In this document: positions 41,060 through 52,495 of the stretch, piece by piece | How positions within the stretch are numbered: the stretch's first letter is position 1 | Layout: the number at the start of each line of letters is the position of its first letter | NCBI RefSeq assembly: GCF_009730915.1 | Contig: NC_052477.1 | Coordinates: 27,608,578 to 27,672,577 of the forward strand | DNA from: Dioscorea cayenensis subsp. rotundata | Taxonomy: Eukaryota > Streptophyta > Magnoliopsida > Dioscoreales > Dioscoreaceae | Direction: 5' to 3' | DNA: 64,000 nucleotides | Program-made: the position numbers and the translations under genes | The notes under the pieces: model-generated | The model's input: only the letters and a program-made list of their open reading frames with translations | Database searches by the model: none | What the model was told of the DNA's origin: nothing

Positions 41060-41480
41060 GTAACTGATGAAATTTCTGTTTGATTTCAACCCTCTTTCGA
41101 GATTATATTCAACATCCTTTCGGTACAACCATCTCATGCTAATTTTTTGGTAGTTTTTCTGGTGAACATTGATAAGGGATGTGATTTGAACTTTTACCTA
41201 TATATATATAGTCTAGTCTTTACATTCTAAGAAATGGTACATGAGAATATCTCAAAAAATAGGTGCAAAACAAAGAAAACAGGGAAGAAAACATTAAACA
41301 TGGATGAACACCATCTACTGAAACTGAAAGCCGCTTGCACATTAGAATTATTAATACAAAGTAATGCTCATGAACCTTAACAGCATGGATGTTCCAACAT
41401 ATGATACAAATAACAACAACATAGTCCCCTAAAATACAATCTATCTAAAAATTGGGTTGAAACGGGAAATGAAAACTGAC
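41060..41480. other. Tail-to-tail space between RTNLB and YCF54
   Basis: About 420 bases between two convergent stop codons; it must hold both 3'UTRs. Nothing else is seen. Confidence 0.5.
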
Positions 41481-43642
41481 TTATGAACTCGTTTTGCTGT
41501 TCACTGGTGGTAAAAAGGGTTCCCACCATCCAAACTCATACTTTGGATATGGCGCAACCCACTTCTCTGGTTTGTCAAACTTCAAATCAACCGGATTAAA
41601 ATCTAAAGCTTCTTCGAGGCTGTTTGCGTCGAAGTTATCGGCCAAAACTCTATCCAATCTCAGCTTCATAAACCTGTCAAATCAATTTCAAACTATTAAA
41701 TATTACAACACTAAATTAAGAATAACCAAAATAGAGTTCAAGATGACATCTAGTGTCCTTTTCAACTTTTAAACTTTGCAAATGACAACACTAAATTCAC
41801 CTGAGAAAATAGTAAAATATCTATCTGCAAACAACGTTGCTATTAGCAAAGTATAAGATAATACAGACAAACAACAAAAAACCTAATCTCCCATATAAAT
41901 TAGTAGAAACAATGTCATTTTGATAATAGCAAATCGAGAGAGACATCATCAACACTGATAAGAAGCCTTGCTTGATTATTCATAACTAAATCTTCTACCA
42001 TGCTCGAGATTATTTCTTCATCCTTCCAAATAAATTATCTTCCAGATAGATCATATATATAGTACTTTAATATATATCACCATATAAACAAACAAACATT
42101 CATGTAATGCTCTGTTCTTCATTGCATTCTTTGGTAAATTATCTTTCATCAGTGATATACAATGCACATTAAGAATTATTATTCATGAGCAAGGAAAAAC
42201 AAAATAAGGAGAATGAGTTCATCGACATGGCTTACGTAATCCAAGGGCCATTGGTGGAGACGAGCGCAACAGCAGGCCTATTCAATCTCTTGGTGATGTT
42301 TGGAAACTTATCCAAGAACTTGGGCTCAATGACAAGCCAGAAATCTTGTTCTTTGTCTCTCTCACCAAAGAGTCTCAGCCTCTCAAACAACAGCTCCCTT
42401 GAAATGCTCCTCCTCATCAAGCATGAACTTTGCATTTGCCACCACAAAGTAATATTTCATAGGTTTCTCCTAAAGATTCAATAACAACCATCACAAAAAA
42501 ACCCTTCAACATAGACATTTTTTTGAAGTTTGCATTTTTGCATTTGGATCTTCATTTCCTCACACATTTGGTTAGAGTAATCTGATAATATCACATCAGT
42601 TAATTTGGAAAACATGGATTTAAATATATAAGTTTGGATTCAATCATGCTCAAATAATATATCTGGGTTTGCATCAAATATATTTTAATTCTATTTTTTT
42701 TTCCAAATTAAACAAACACAAATGCTTAATTTTGGATCAATAACCACCAAAATCAGGCCCAAAACCAAAGTCTTATATAGCTAGAGATTTTTTTTTTTTT
42801 GAATAATAGACGACAAACGCCCTTTTTTATGAATATAAACAGTATTAAACAGTACTGAAACCGGGATGTACAGTATATTTACAGTATGAAAATAGTATAG
42901 GAATCCCGGGTAAACAGTACTGTTGGGTGAGAGATTTGAACCCATGACCTCCCCCTTACACTTTGATGTCATACCATTGGGCTATCTAATGGTTGACATA
43001 TAGCTAGAGATTTGAAGATTAAATTTCCTTATAAATTTTGGTTAAATTTCTAAATTAAAGAAAAATAAATAAAAATTCCTTAATAAATGGAATCAATAAG
43101 CACAAAATTTACACACAATTGCATTTCCTAACAAATCTACAGCAATTAAACACACACAAAACCCTAATCAAATTCAAAAATCTCCATCTTACAACTAGAG
43201 GTTTGAAGATTACATTTCCTTCCAAATTCCAGTTAAATTTCTAAATTAAAGAAAAAATGAAAAAAATTCCTAGATAAATGAAATCAATAAGCACAAAAAT
43301 TACACACAATTGCATTTCCTAACAAATCTACAACAATCAAACACACCAAACCCTAATCAAATTCAAAAATCTCCTAGAACAGAGATGGATTATGGGTACA
43401 GACCTTCTCTTCAGTCTGGATCGATCCAGACTGATCTGAATCTACAGCGACGGCCGCGGGGAGAAAGACAAAGCCCTGCGATTACGGAGGATGCACGACT
43501 TGGGCAGAGACGAAGCAGAGCTCTGAAGGTGTGGAGAACCAGGAAGCACAAGCTGCAGAGTTCTCCGGGCCTTCCCAGCCACGGTCGCCGCCGGCGGAAG
43601 CGCGGCGCATGGGCCGAGGGCAAGCGTCGCCGGAGCTACCAT
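41481..43642 (-). CDS. YCF54: YCF54/LCAA-like plastid protein (DUF2488), three exons, two one-base frame breaks
   Basis: Ycf54 (LCAA in plants) supports the oxidative Mg-protoporphyrin monomethyl ester cyclase, a chlorophyll-synthesis step in the plastid. Minus-strand exons: 43642-43404, 42469-42236, 41673-41481. Family blocks: transit-peptide-like MVAPATLALGPCAALPPAAT, then AVAVDSDQSGS, then YYFVVANAKFMLDEEEHF, EQDFWLVIEPKFLDKFP, RPAVALVSTNGPWITFMKLRLDRVL, and KWVAPYPKYEFGWWEPFLPP. Two breaks occur. In exon 1 the transit-peptide frame meets TAG at 43444-43442, while the AVAVDSDQ frame has a TAA at 43484-43482 upstream and no ATG; one base seems missing, for example in the GGGG run 43458-43461. 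In exon 2 one base is extra at the CCC run 42396-42398. With both allowed for, exons join in phase and length is about 221 residues, as in the family. It is either a recent pseudogene or an assembly artefact. Confidence 0.85.
42791..42997 (-). mobile_element. tRNA-derived SINE in YCF54 intron 1, 16-bp target duplication
   Basis: Flanked by perfect 16-bp direct repeats ATATAGCTAGAGATTT at 42775-42790 and 42998-43013. Read on the minus strand, the head has an A-box-like TAGCCCAATGG (about 42983-42973) and a B-box-like GGTTCAAATCTC (about 42944-42933), the internal pol III promoter of tRNA-derived SINEs. The minus-strand 3' end is A-rich (T-run at about 42788-42800 on the + strand). The long duplication next to an A-tail marks LINE-mediated retroposition. 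Confidence 0.85.
43011..43375. repeat. 191-bp tandem duplication at the 5' end of YCF54 intron 1
   Basis: Copy 1 begins at TTTGAAGATT (43011) and copy 2 at TTTGAAGATT (43202), exactly 191 apart. They share long matching stretches, such as AATCAATAAGCACAAAA and CACACAATTGCATTTCCTAA, up to CCCTAATCAAATTCAAAAAT. The second copy ends about 30 bases from the exon 1 donor. Confidence 0.85.
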
Positions 43643-44118
43643 TCGCTTCGCAGTGATGAGTAGAAGTCCAACAAGACGAAGGCCTTATCTAGTTTATCTT
43701 TTCAGGATTCTTTATTATATATATATTTACTCTTCTTGCAGATAACCCCCCATTGTTTTTCATAATATCATATTCCTCACTAAACTTTTTTTTGTTTATT
43801 TTTCTCTGAAATCTTATATTTAAAAGTGATTTTTATTTTTCATTTTCAGAAAAATACATTAAACAATTCTTCCTGCTTATAAAAACACCTAAACTGATTA
43901 AAAATTATATATATATATATATATATATATCAAGAATATGTCATTGTTATTATTTTAATATTTTTTTAGTAATTTTAGTAGTTTTATAAAATTACCCTAT
44001 TTAATTAGTAATCCATGCAAATCTCCCAAATTTCCCCTTCTTTTAACCCCTTTTTTTAAAAATTATTATTATTAATAATAACAAAAACACCATCCCTACG
44101 GATCCAAAAAGATTAGAT
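43643..44118. other. Space between YCF54 5' end and CML 3' end
   Basis: About 475 bases holding the YCF54 leader/promoter and the CML 3'UTR. A (TA)n run lies at about 43908-43930. No other gene is seen. Confidence 0.5.
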
Positions 44119-44682
44119 TCAAGAGCTCTTGACGGCGATGCTTCTCATCATATCCTTGAACTCGAGAAAATCCACCCGTCCATCGTGATTCCGATCAACG
44201 GAGCAAATCATCTCCATCACCCTCGCCATGCTCTTCCCCTCCGGCAACCCTAATTTCGCCAGCACCGCTTGCAACTCCGCCGCAGAGATGAACCCATCCC
44301 CATCCTCATCGAACACCTTGAAGGCCTCCTCCATATCCTCATCCTCCTCCTCTCTCACTCCCGCTTCGTCGTCACCGACTACTTCCTGCCCAAACAGAGC
44401 TTCTCCGAGAGCCGAGTGAAGCTTCTCGAAGTCCTCGTATGCAAGCCCTTGATGGCCTGGTTGGATGTAGCCATCGATGGTGGCGCGGAGATCGGTGAGG
44501 TCGGCTCCGAGCCCTAGGCGATCTAAGGCTAGGGCGAGCTCCTCAACGGTGATCTCGCCGTCGCCGTTGTGATCGAAGAGGTCGAAGATGCGGCGGAGCC
44601 GCACGGCGTTGAGGCTCGCGCAGCGGAGCCGGAACGAAGGCGATGGCCGGGAGAGCAGCGCCGGCTTCTTCTCTCCCTCCAT
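44119..44682 (-). CDS. Calmodulin-like protein of the CML42/43 type, single exon
   Basis: Calcium sensor of 187 residues, intronless as most CMLs. The N-terminal [24 protein letters not shown] block is characteristic of the CML42/CML43 group, whose members act in defence and trichome or herbivory signalling in Arabidopsis. EF-hand 1 loop is 37-48 (D37, N39, D41, E48). The second hand around 70-84 ([12 protein letters not shown]) has lost the ligand pattern and should not bind calcium. EF-hand 3 is 125-136 (D125, D127, D129, E136) and EF-hand 4 is 163-174 (D163, N165, D167, E174). An acidic linker ([10 protein letters not shown], 110-119) joins the two lobes. Codons are GC-rich at the 5' end. 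The ATG at 44682 is the only one giving the family N-terminus. The exact orthologue is not decided. Confidence 0.9.
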   Translation of the reverse strand: MEGEKKPALLSRPSPSFRLRCASLNAVRLRRIFDLFDHNGDGEITVEELALALDRLGLGADLTDLRATIDGYIQPGHQGLAYEDFEKLHSALGEALFGQEVVGDDEAGVREEEDEDMEEAFKVFDEDGDGFISAAELQAVLAKLGLPEGKSMARVMEMICSVDRNHDGRVDFLEFKDMMRSIAVKSS

Positions 44683-45564
44683 TGAAGACGAGGTCGGAGC
44701 TTGGGCCTTGGGAGGGACTAAAAAAGAATTATATAGGAAAAAAAAGGTTTTTTGAAAATTTTTTGGTCGAGTTGAAGCCCTTGAGGGAGTTATAAGGAAT
44801 TATTTGGGTGGATTTGGATTTAGAGTGACGATTAACCGACAAAAGTGGCGGGGAATATGGAAAACCGTGTGGTTTTATTATTATTAATAATTATTTTTTA
44901 AAAATATTTATTTGAAAATTTTCTATTTTAAAGAACTGCTATCTATGACTGGGGTGTATATATAAATATATATTTTTTTTCTTTTTGTTTTTATATGGTT
45001 AAAATAAAATTAAATTAATGATGTGAGAAAGACTCCAAAAATATGGGAGTCTTGTTCCTTCAATCTTTGGGAAGAGCATGTTAGTATGTTACACTTGCCT
45101 TCACGTCTGGGAAACCATGCTTGCCATTATATATAATATTTGGAAAAAAAAATAAAAAAAATAATTTTCAACGAGATAATTTTTGTATTTTAGAATTTTT
45201 TTAATTAGAGATAGATAATGATCATATAAGTAATATGTTTTTAAATTATAAATTAATTTTATAATTTATTGAAAAGTCATATGTAAAACAAAAAACTATA
45301 GTACTTATAATTTTCATCCATATGTATGAGCAAGTCACTGGATTAATAAACAATGTTTTACTATTACAATCAAATTTTGGTCTTACCAAAAAATTGGAAG
45401 AATGTTTGGGGTGGTCAAACATGGGCTAAGGAGAGTGTGTTGACTTTGATTTAACCACAATGGGGTCAAGTCATGGATGTTCTTTTCTCGGGTCTTCATA
45501 ATGACTCTTTTCTTTCGTTGAATATTCTTTGATTTTATTTAATTTTGTAATGCTCAAGTTAGGC
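44683..45564. other. CML upstream region and AT-rich intergenic sequence
   Basis: CML promoter (minus strand) followed by AT-rich DNA up to the Mutator-like element. No gene is seen. Confidence 0.5.
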
Positions 45565-45810
45565 AAAATTTTATGGAGGGTCACTTAACTTCAGTTGTGT
45601 ATCAAATTGGTCATCGAATTTTAATTTGAATCAAATTTGTCACTTTGCTTTAATTTCATTACACCGGCAAGCCATTGAGCGTTTTCCCGAACCTCTTTGA
45701 TTACGTGGCGGTCGGAGCAGTCCAGTCAGCGTCTCCTTGCCAGCTCAAGTTGCTCTGTTGGCGCCTCCACATCAGCAACTGATGAAAACCCTAGCAAGCG
45801 TTGTCCACAT
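45565..45810 (+). repeat. Left TIR of the MULE
   Basis: Inverted partner of 52249-52495. It contains GTGGCGGTCGGAGCAG and GCGCCTCCACATCAGC blocks, which are GC-rich compared with the flanks. Confidence 0.9.
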
Positions 45811-47330
45811 ATCGAGATTACCGCACCGATCATCGGCATCATTCTCGAGGTGAGATGTAAGACCTTGAACACGAAAACCTCCGAGGGTTTCCATCTATAC
45901 CCGACTCCGATCTTCATTCTGAAACACTGTGTAATTTGAAGGGGTGAGGGAGCATTGTAACCACCGATAAGGCGAGATTGAGTTTGGGAAGCACGATCAT
46001 TGCATGATGGCAGTGAGTTGGGAGAAACGGCCGGCGGGGGAGAAAGCTCCGGAGTATTGTAAGTGCTGCCTTGAAACCCTAATATGAGATTTTGTTCTTA
46101 TTTTCCTTTTCATGCTGTGGTTGTACTGGTAGGAGTTGCATTATGTCAAGGTGAAGGTCGTATGAGTTAGGGTTTTGTCATTAGCTTGTGAGGTGTTTTG
46201 ATGGGGGTTCTGCTTCTTGTTTTTGATCTTGTATTGTCTATGGTGAAAATTTACTGCCGATGGTGTAATGCCTTTTATTGTGGTCCCTGACAGGGACAAA
46301 TTTAAAAATTGCTTGATAAGATAATATAGATTGTTGGTATCCATGTTTTTAATTGCAATATAGTTATGTTGGTTGTACTTTGGCTGGTAGGGCATATAAA
46401 GAAGTGGAAGAATTAACTTATACCTTGTCTCTTTTAGTGTTTTTTGGTATGTTTATTTTGTTGGGTTTTTTTCTTTTTAACCAAACAACCAGAAAGTCAT
46501 AACTTTGTTTATTGGGTGCACTGCCTTTGTTCATTATGACTTGGTGTTTCCTGGTAAAAAAAATACATGCATTAATGTCATAACAAAAAAATAGAGATAG
46601 CCTACTGCAGATAGTTCTTATAGTTGGTGTTCCCATGTTTGGTTATTAGCAGTTGTTATTTTGGTAGTATTTTGCCTGATATGTTGGTTGATTTTGTGCA
46701 TAATCTTTTTTATCAGCATCTGTTATTTATTTATTTTTTGCAAGTTGTTGCTATTTTTTTGGTTCCCATGCACATTATATTCTCACACTTTCATCAATTG
46801 ACTTGGATCTTTGAGCTATATATTATATACTTCATTGCCATTTTTATATATAATTTTCATCTTGGCATTGAAACTAATTATATATATATATTGGTGTGAT
46901 GGTTTCACTTGATCCGGGTTAATGGTGGAGGAGTCCTTTTCCATGTCTGGGGATGAAGACATAAATATTGAGATACATGAGATTGAGTTGTTTGTTGTTT
47001 CTTGACAGCATCTACGTGCCATTACATCTATTTATTTATTTTTTGTAAGTTGTTGCTATGGTTAAATACTCCCATCCAACTGAGTTTCTGCCAAGGTGAG
47101 CCTTCTCTCCATTTTTTTTTAATGTTAGCATGGTTTCTTATAAGCATGCTCACCCATGTACTTATTTCTCTACTGTTTACTTTTTCATTATGTCATTTCA
47201 ATCTTTTTGTTTTCTTCTGGTTAGGCTTTTCTTCTAATATTGTAGTGTATAAATTAGTACTATGTTGACTGTTTAGCATATTGTCATTCTCATTCAAACA
47301 AGTAGTAACTATAGAATTTTTTTTTCCCAG

Positions 47331-50300
47331 TGGCAGATGCTGAGTTGTTCACAATTAAGATCCATTACACAATTGGTACTGTAGAAACATTGGCTGGGTT
47401 TATTGATTTTTGTTGTCCAGACCTAATATCAAGAATTGAGTTGTTAAGTATGTGTAGGGAATTCAATCTAGATGTCTCTGAATGCAAAATGTGGTGGTTA
47501 GATATGACTAGTGACCCTAGTTGCCTGAGGAAAATTAGAGATGACATTGATGCACTAACCATGGCAAGTACTGTAGACTCATCCAAGGAGGTATATGTGC
47601 TTGTCAGAATTGCAAACAGTGGACAAGTAAAAGCATTAAATGTACCCGTGGAAATAGATGAAGAAGAGGAAATGAGTGCATCAGACAGTGGTTTGGAGGG
47701 CTTAATACTTGGTGATAACAGTAAAGGGAATAGACATGATGCAGACTTAGAATTCCATGATTCTGACTATGATTTTAGCAATGAATCTAATAGAGATAAA
47801 GTAAACACCAATGAGACAGAAAGGGTAGTGGTTGGTATCATTGGGGAACCACCAAGATCAGTTCAGGAAATTGACATTGAATCAGATTATTTAGAGTCTG
47901 ATGAATTCCAGTCCTGCAGTTCTACGGATGAGGATGAACTAATTAGCAAAAGGCCTAAATACTCAGAATTTAATGACGAGTGTGATATGAGAAATCCACA
48001 ATTCGAAATAGGCATGAAGTTCAGGTCTTTTAAGCAATTCAAAGAAGCTGTTAAAAATTATGGCATTAGAAATAGATATGTCCTCAAGTTCAAACCCAAT
48101 TCTCAAAAAAGATGTAAGGCCTTATGTAAGAAAAATTGTTCTTTCTACTTATGGGCCTCCCCTATGGTAAAGGACAGTAACACAATACAGATAAAATCTG
48201 GGCATTTGAAGCATGAGTGTGCAAGGGATCACAATAACAAGCATGTCAATGCAGAGTGGATAACTAATGCATATTTGGAACAATTTAGGGCTGACCCTAA
48301 TTGGAAAGTGTCTGGCATTATCCAAGCAGTGAAGATCAACCAAAGAGGTTGACATCAGCAGGCTGAAGGCTTATAGGGCAAAATGCATTGCCCTAAGGTG
48401 AGTACAAAAACCTAGTTTTGTGTGTAATTAATTTTTTTTCAATATGGCTAATCAGTGATAATTAATTTAATTTGTTGTTATTCTTGTCAATCTGTGTCAA
48501 GGCTCATAGATGGTGATGAGCAATCACAGATGACAAGTCTTTATGATTACAGGTTAGAACTTCTAAGGGCTCACCCTAGATCAACAATAAAGTTCAAGTG
48601 TGATGGGGGAGTATTCAAAGCCATGTACATTTGCCTAGCACCTCTCAGACAGGGCTTTCTAGCAGGATGCAGACAAGTGATCTCCATTGACGGTTGCTTC
48701 TTAAAAGGCATGTATGGTGGCCAACTCTTAACAGCAGTGGGGGTAGATGCTAATGATTGCATCTACCCCATTGCATGGGCAACAGTGAGGAAGGAGAATA
48801 GGGAAAATTGGACATGGTTCCTTGGACTTTTACAAGGGGACCTGCAGATCAACAACAGCAATCACTGGTGCTTCATGTCTGACAGACTAAAAGGTTTGTT
48901 AGATTTTTATTTCAGTGATGTGACTTAATTATCAGTTAGCTGGATGTTTGTTGATATCAACAATGAATCTTTTATTGTTGTAGTGAATATGTTCCTCTAA
49001 TTGTAGTTGTATGGTTTGTCACTACTTTTGCCAATTTAAATATCATGATTGATGCATTCATTCTGATTTCATTACATTATTTGTTATGTAATATGTTGTA
49101 TAGCATATAAGCAGGATTTAATTAATTATCTGTGTAACACTTGACCTGCCTAATGTCATGGCAATTGCATTATTTTGAACTCACCCTAATTAATTTGCTA
49201 TGCATTGTGTTGTTCATCACATGATCTGATGATAATTAATGTCATAAGTTGTTGATTTAAATGAGGTTGTATGTGGTTCTGCCTAATGTTATCAATGATT
49301 GTGAAATGTTATCACTGATTATGGAAATGTATTGTTTAACTATCTACTTTAATTTCGTCATGCATGTTCTAACATTAATTTTTTTTCTTCTAATTTGTTT
49401 ACATTTGTGGGTGTTGATGGTGTGCCATTCACATGTCCATTCTTAGGGTTTAGTACCTGCCATTGAGGAATTATTCCCAAGTAGTGAGCATAGGTTCTGT
49501 GTTAGACATATCCACACAAACTTTAGAAAAAATTTTAAAGGCAAGGCATTGAAGGATGCAGTTTGGGCATGTGCAACTGCAACATCTATTCCTGCCTTTG
49601 AAAAAGCTATGACCACTTTGAAAGACATGTCCATAGGTGCATATGACTATATGAAGAACATAGATCCGAGGCATTGGACAAGGTCACATTTTCAGTCAAA
49701 ATTCAAGTGTGATCTGCTATTAAACAACATGTGTGAATGTTTTAATAAAAATATCCTTGAAGCAAGGCTTAAAGGAATTGTAACAATGAATGAGATGATC
49801 AGAACCCAATTGATGATTAGAATTCAAAGAAGGAGGAACTCAATGAAGAAATGCACAACTTTGCATTGTCCAAGGATAATGAAAAAATTGGAGAAGTTAA
49901 AGCAGTCAAGTTTCCTATATACTACAACTTGGTCTGGAGGGGATCAATACCAAGTCTTAGGACCTGATGGTCAGTTTGTAGTGGACAAGATTAGGGCTAC
50001 TTGTTCATGTAGGAGGTGGCAGTTGACTGGTGTGCCATGCTCTCATGCCATATCAGTGATTTACTACAACAGTGATAGAGTAGAAAATTACTTGCACAAC
50101 TGCTACAAAATCAGCACTTACATGGACACATATGGGCACACCTTATCCCCCACTCATGATAAAAATGCTTGCCCTAAGAGTGATCAAGGGCCTATGATCC
50201 CTCCTTAACCAATTAGCAAAAGGAGAGGCAGAAAGACCGTGCTAAGGAGAAAGGAGTTGGATGAAGAAACCAAAGTCTTCACCAAGGGAAAAGTTAGCAA

Positions 50301-51285
50301 GAAGGGTGTGACAATTAGGTGCAGCCTTTGTGGAGCCGCAGACCACAACAAGAGGTTCCATGGTGGTGGGCAGGTATTTAACTGTCTATATGTATTCTAT
50401 TGGCAATTCATTCTAAATGTATAGTGTTTTGTGTGGATAATTAGGTGAGCATGTCTCATTTCTGCTTGACAGGAGAAAAAATCCAATGCAGTGACCAAGG
50501 AATATGCACAAACCAGTGGAATAAGCCAGGACAACCCAATGAATGATATTGACAGTCAAGTTCTGTATGAACATTTTACAATGGTATTCTCTTTTCTCTT
50601 TGATTTTGTTTAAAGGCTGATGCGAAGATAAACTTTGAATTTTAATGTCTGAAATAAAAAAACTGTAAAGGTTGATGCCTTGATTGGTGGGAATCAAAAT
50701 GATCAAATGAGAACAAATCAGGATGCAGAACCCAGAACACAGGTATTTTACATGTTAAAGTTAAGAATCTGTTAATATAGGATTCAGACTGTTATAAGAT
50801 TTATCCAAACAAATTTATTTATTTTTTTTGGCCATTTTGACATTAAAGTTTCAAAGTTGGAGTAGGAGCACCCTAAATGAATCAAGTCAGCCATTGCCAT
50901 TTGAAGACCCCAACTTAAAGGTCAGTCAGAAATGCTTTAAAAGTTTCAAGAGTTACACATTGATACTAATGAAAAGAGTTTTTGGGTTCACTATTGCCTG
51001 CAGGTGATTGATGCACCTAAGACAAGTCAAGACATGGGGTCACAACATGCAAAAAATACAATCATAGGGAGGCAAAAAATGGAAGTCATAGGAGGCAAGG
51101 GAAGCACAAGTGCAAAGCCTCAACACACTACCAAAAAAATTGCACATGCCACACCAAAAGTTCCAGTGCCAAAGCCCCAAGGGAAAGGTAAAGATGATGA
51201 AGGAAGACATAGAGAACAAGATGGTGCAATGAGAAAGAAGGTTTGGGTTCCACCTGGAGGAAGTGGCACATACTATGGGAAGTAA
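47331..51285 (+). pseudogene. MuDR/MULE transposase gene, interrupted
   Basis: Exons inferred: 47331-48397, 48502-48893, 49447-50373, 50473 to about 50583, and a last exon from about 51003 to TAA 51283-51285. Domains in order: N-terminal MULE domain; acidic region (DEEEEMSASDSG); MuDR DNA-binding domain (FRSFKQFKEAVKNYGIRNRY); DDE core with ISIDGCFLKG (first Asp) and FMSDRLK (second Asp); SWIM zinc finger CSCRRWQLTGVPCSHAI; then a Cys-rich CSLCGAADHNKRFH knuckle and a basic tail. Breaks: one extra base near 48347, where the literal frame hits TGA 48350-48352 before the VDISRLKAYRAK block; exons 2 and 3 join one base out of register (48893/49447); and an in-frame TAA at 50206-50208. The true start exon is not found; the first exon seen opens at a CAG acceptor. 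No protein can be made from the literal sequence. Confidence 0.85.
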
Positions 51286-52248
51286 CACCTTCTACTGCCT
51301 AGGTGTACCACAATGTATGGATGTGAAATCAAAAGCAATGTTGTAATGAACACTTCTCATTGGTTTTGTTTCACCAGTTTTGTAAAACCTGCCTTTCCTA
51401 TCTTTTAATGATAATGAAAATCTTTTAATTATGGTTTGTCCTTCCATTCTTATATTCTCTTTAATTGTTGTCTTTTAATGGCCAGGTTTATGTTATGATG
51501 AAATCATAAATTCAACACCACTCAGTGACTTGTAGAAAAATTAACAATAGTTTGAATTAGTTACATGCTGCAGTAACTAATGACAAATTTTTCCCTCTCA
51601 AACAAAAATTAATACCAATCAGTAACTAATGGAAATTTGGGTACATACTGCATTATGAGCTAACCAAAATTAACAGCAGCATGTAGCTATTGGATAAGAT
51701 GGAAAATACCATTCAACCAAACAAAATATTAATTTGTAAGGAACCAAACAAAATTAATAGAAATATGTAAATAATTGAAAATTGAATTCCATAATTTGTT
51801 CATGTCTTTTCTCCTTAATCCAAGCAAACAATATCTTTTGATCTAACACATAGAGAATGCTAATAAAAGACAATTTGAAAACAACTAAGATTTCAAACAC
51901 GTCATAAGGGATATATGAAAAAAGGAATTGAAACAATTCCCAATCTGCAACTTTCAGCAAAACATAAACAATCCCTACAATGATTTCTTTACACATAAAT
52001 TTACAAACTAGGAAGAACTTTGCACAGTGTGCCCTAGAAAGAACTTCACGCAGTGCGAGATAATTTGGGTAGGGCATGATCCTCCTTTGATGAGAGTTCA
52101 CTTGGATGCTTGAAAGGGCCTCACCATCTGAGCATATCCTTCTCGCCATCTACGTATGCCGTGATCCTCTCCATCTGCGCCATAGTTCTCTCATGGTGTG
52201 CAGCGAAATGGGGAAGAATATAAGTGGACGTGGAAGCCATTTAAAATG

Positions 52249-52495
52249 ATGTGGACAACGCTTGCTAGGGTTTTCATCAGTTGCTGACGTGGAGGCGCCA
52301 ACAGAGCAACTTGAGCTGGCAAGGAGACGCTGACTGGACTGCTCCGACCGCCACGTAATCAAAGAGGTTCGGGAAAACGCTCAATGGCTTGCCGGTGTAA
52401 TGAAATTAAAGCAAAGTGACAAATTTGATTCAAATTAAAATTCGATGACCAATTTGATACACAACTGAAAGTTAAGTGACCCTCCATAAAATTTT
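52249..52495 (-). repeat. Right TIR of the MULE
   Basis: Inverted partner of 45565-45810. Confidence 0.9.

Larger units (their letters stand above)
45565..52495 (+). mobile_element. Mutator-like element (MULE), ~6.9 kb, with ~247-bp TIRs
   Basis: The left TIR 45565-45810 and right TIR 52249-52495 are inverted copies that differ at only a few positions (for example CACATCAGCAACTGATG against CACGTCAGCAACTGATG, and one single-T indel). They start AAAATTTTATGGAGGGTCAC. Between them is a MuDR-type transposase gene on the + strand. TIRs this long and alike indicate a fairly recent insertion. I did not find a clean 9-bp target duplication, so the ends are accurate only to a few bases. Confidence 0.9.

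Noticed and set aside
42930-42990. tRNA-like segment with A- and B-box motifs
   Set aside because: Flanked by a 16-bp duplication with an A-tail and no full cloverleaf; it is the head of a SINE, not a tRNA gene.
43411-43663. Overlapping open frames on both strands around YCF54 exon 1, including a 117-codon + strand frame
   Set aside because: They are shadows of the GC-rich exon 1; only the minus strand gives the transit peptide and Ycf54 N-terminal motifs.
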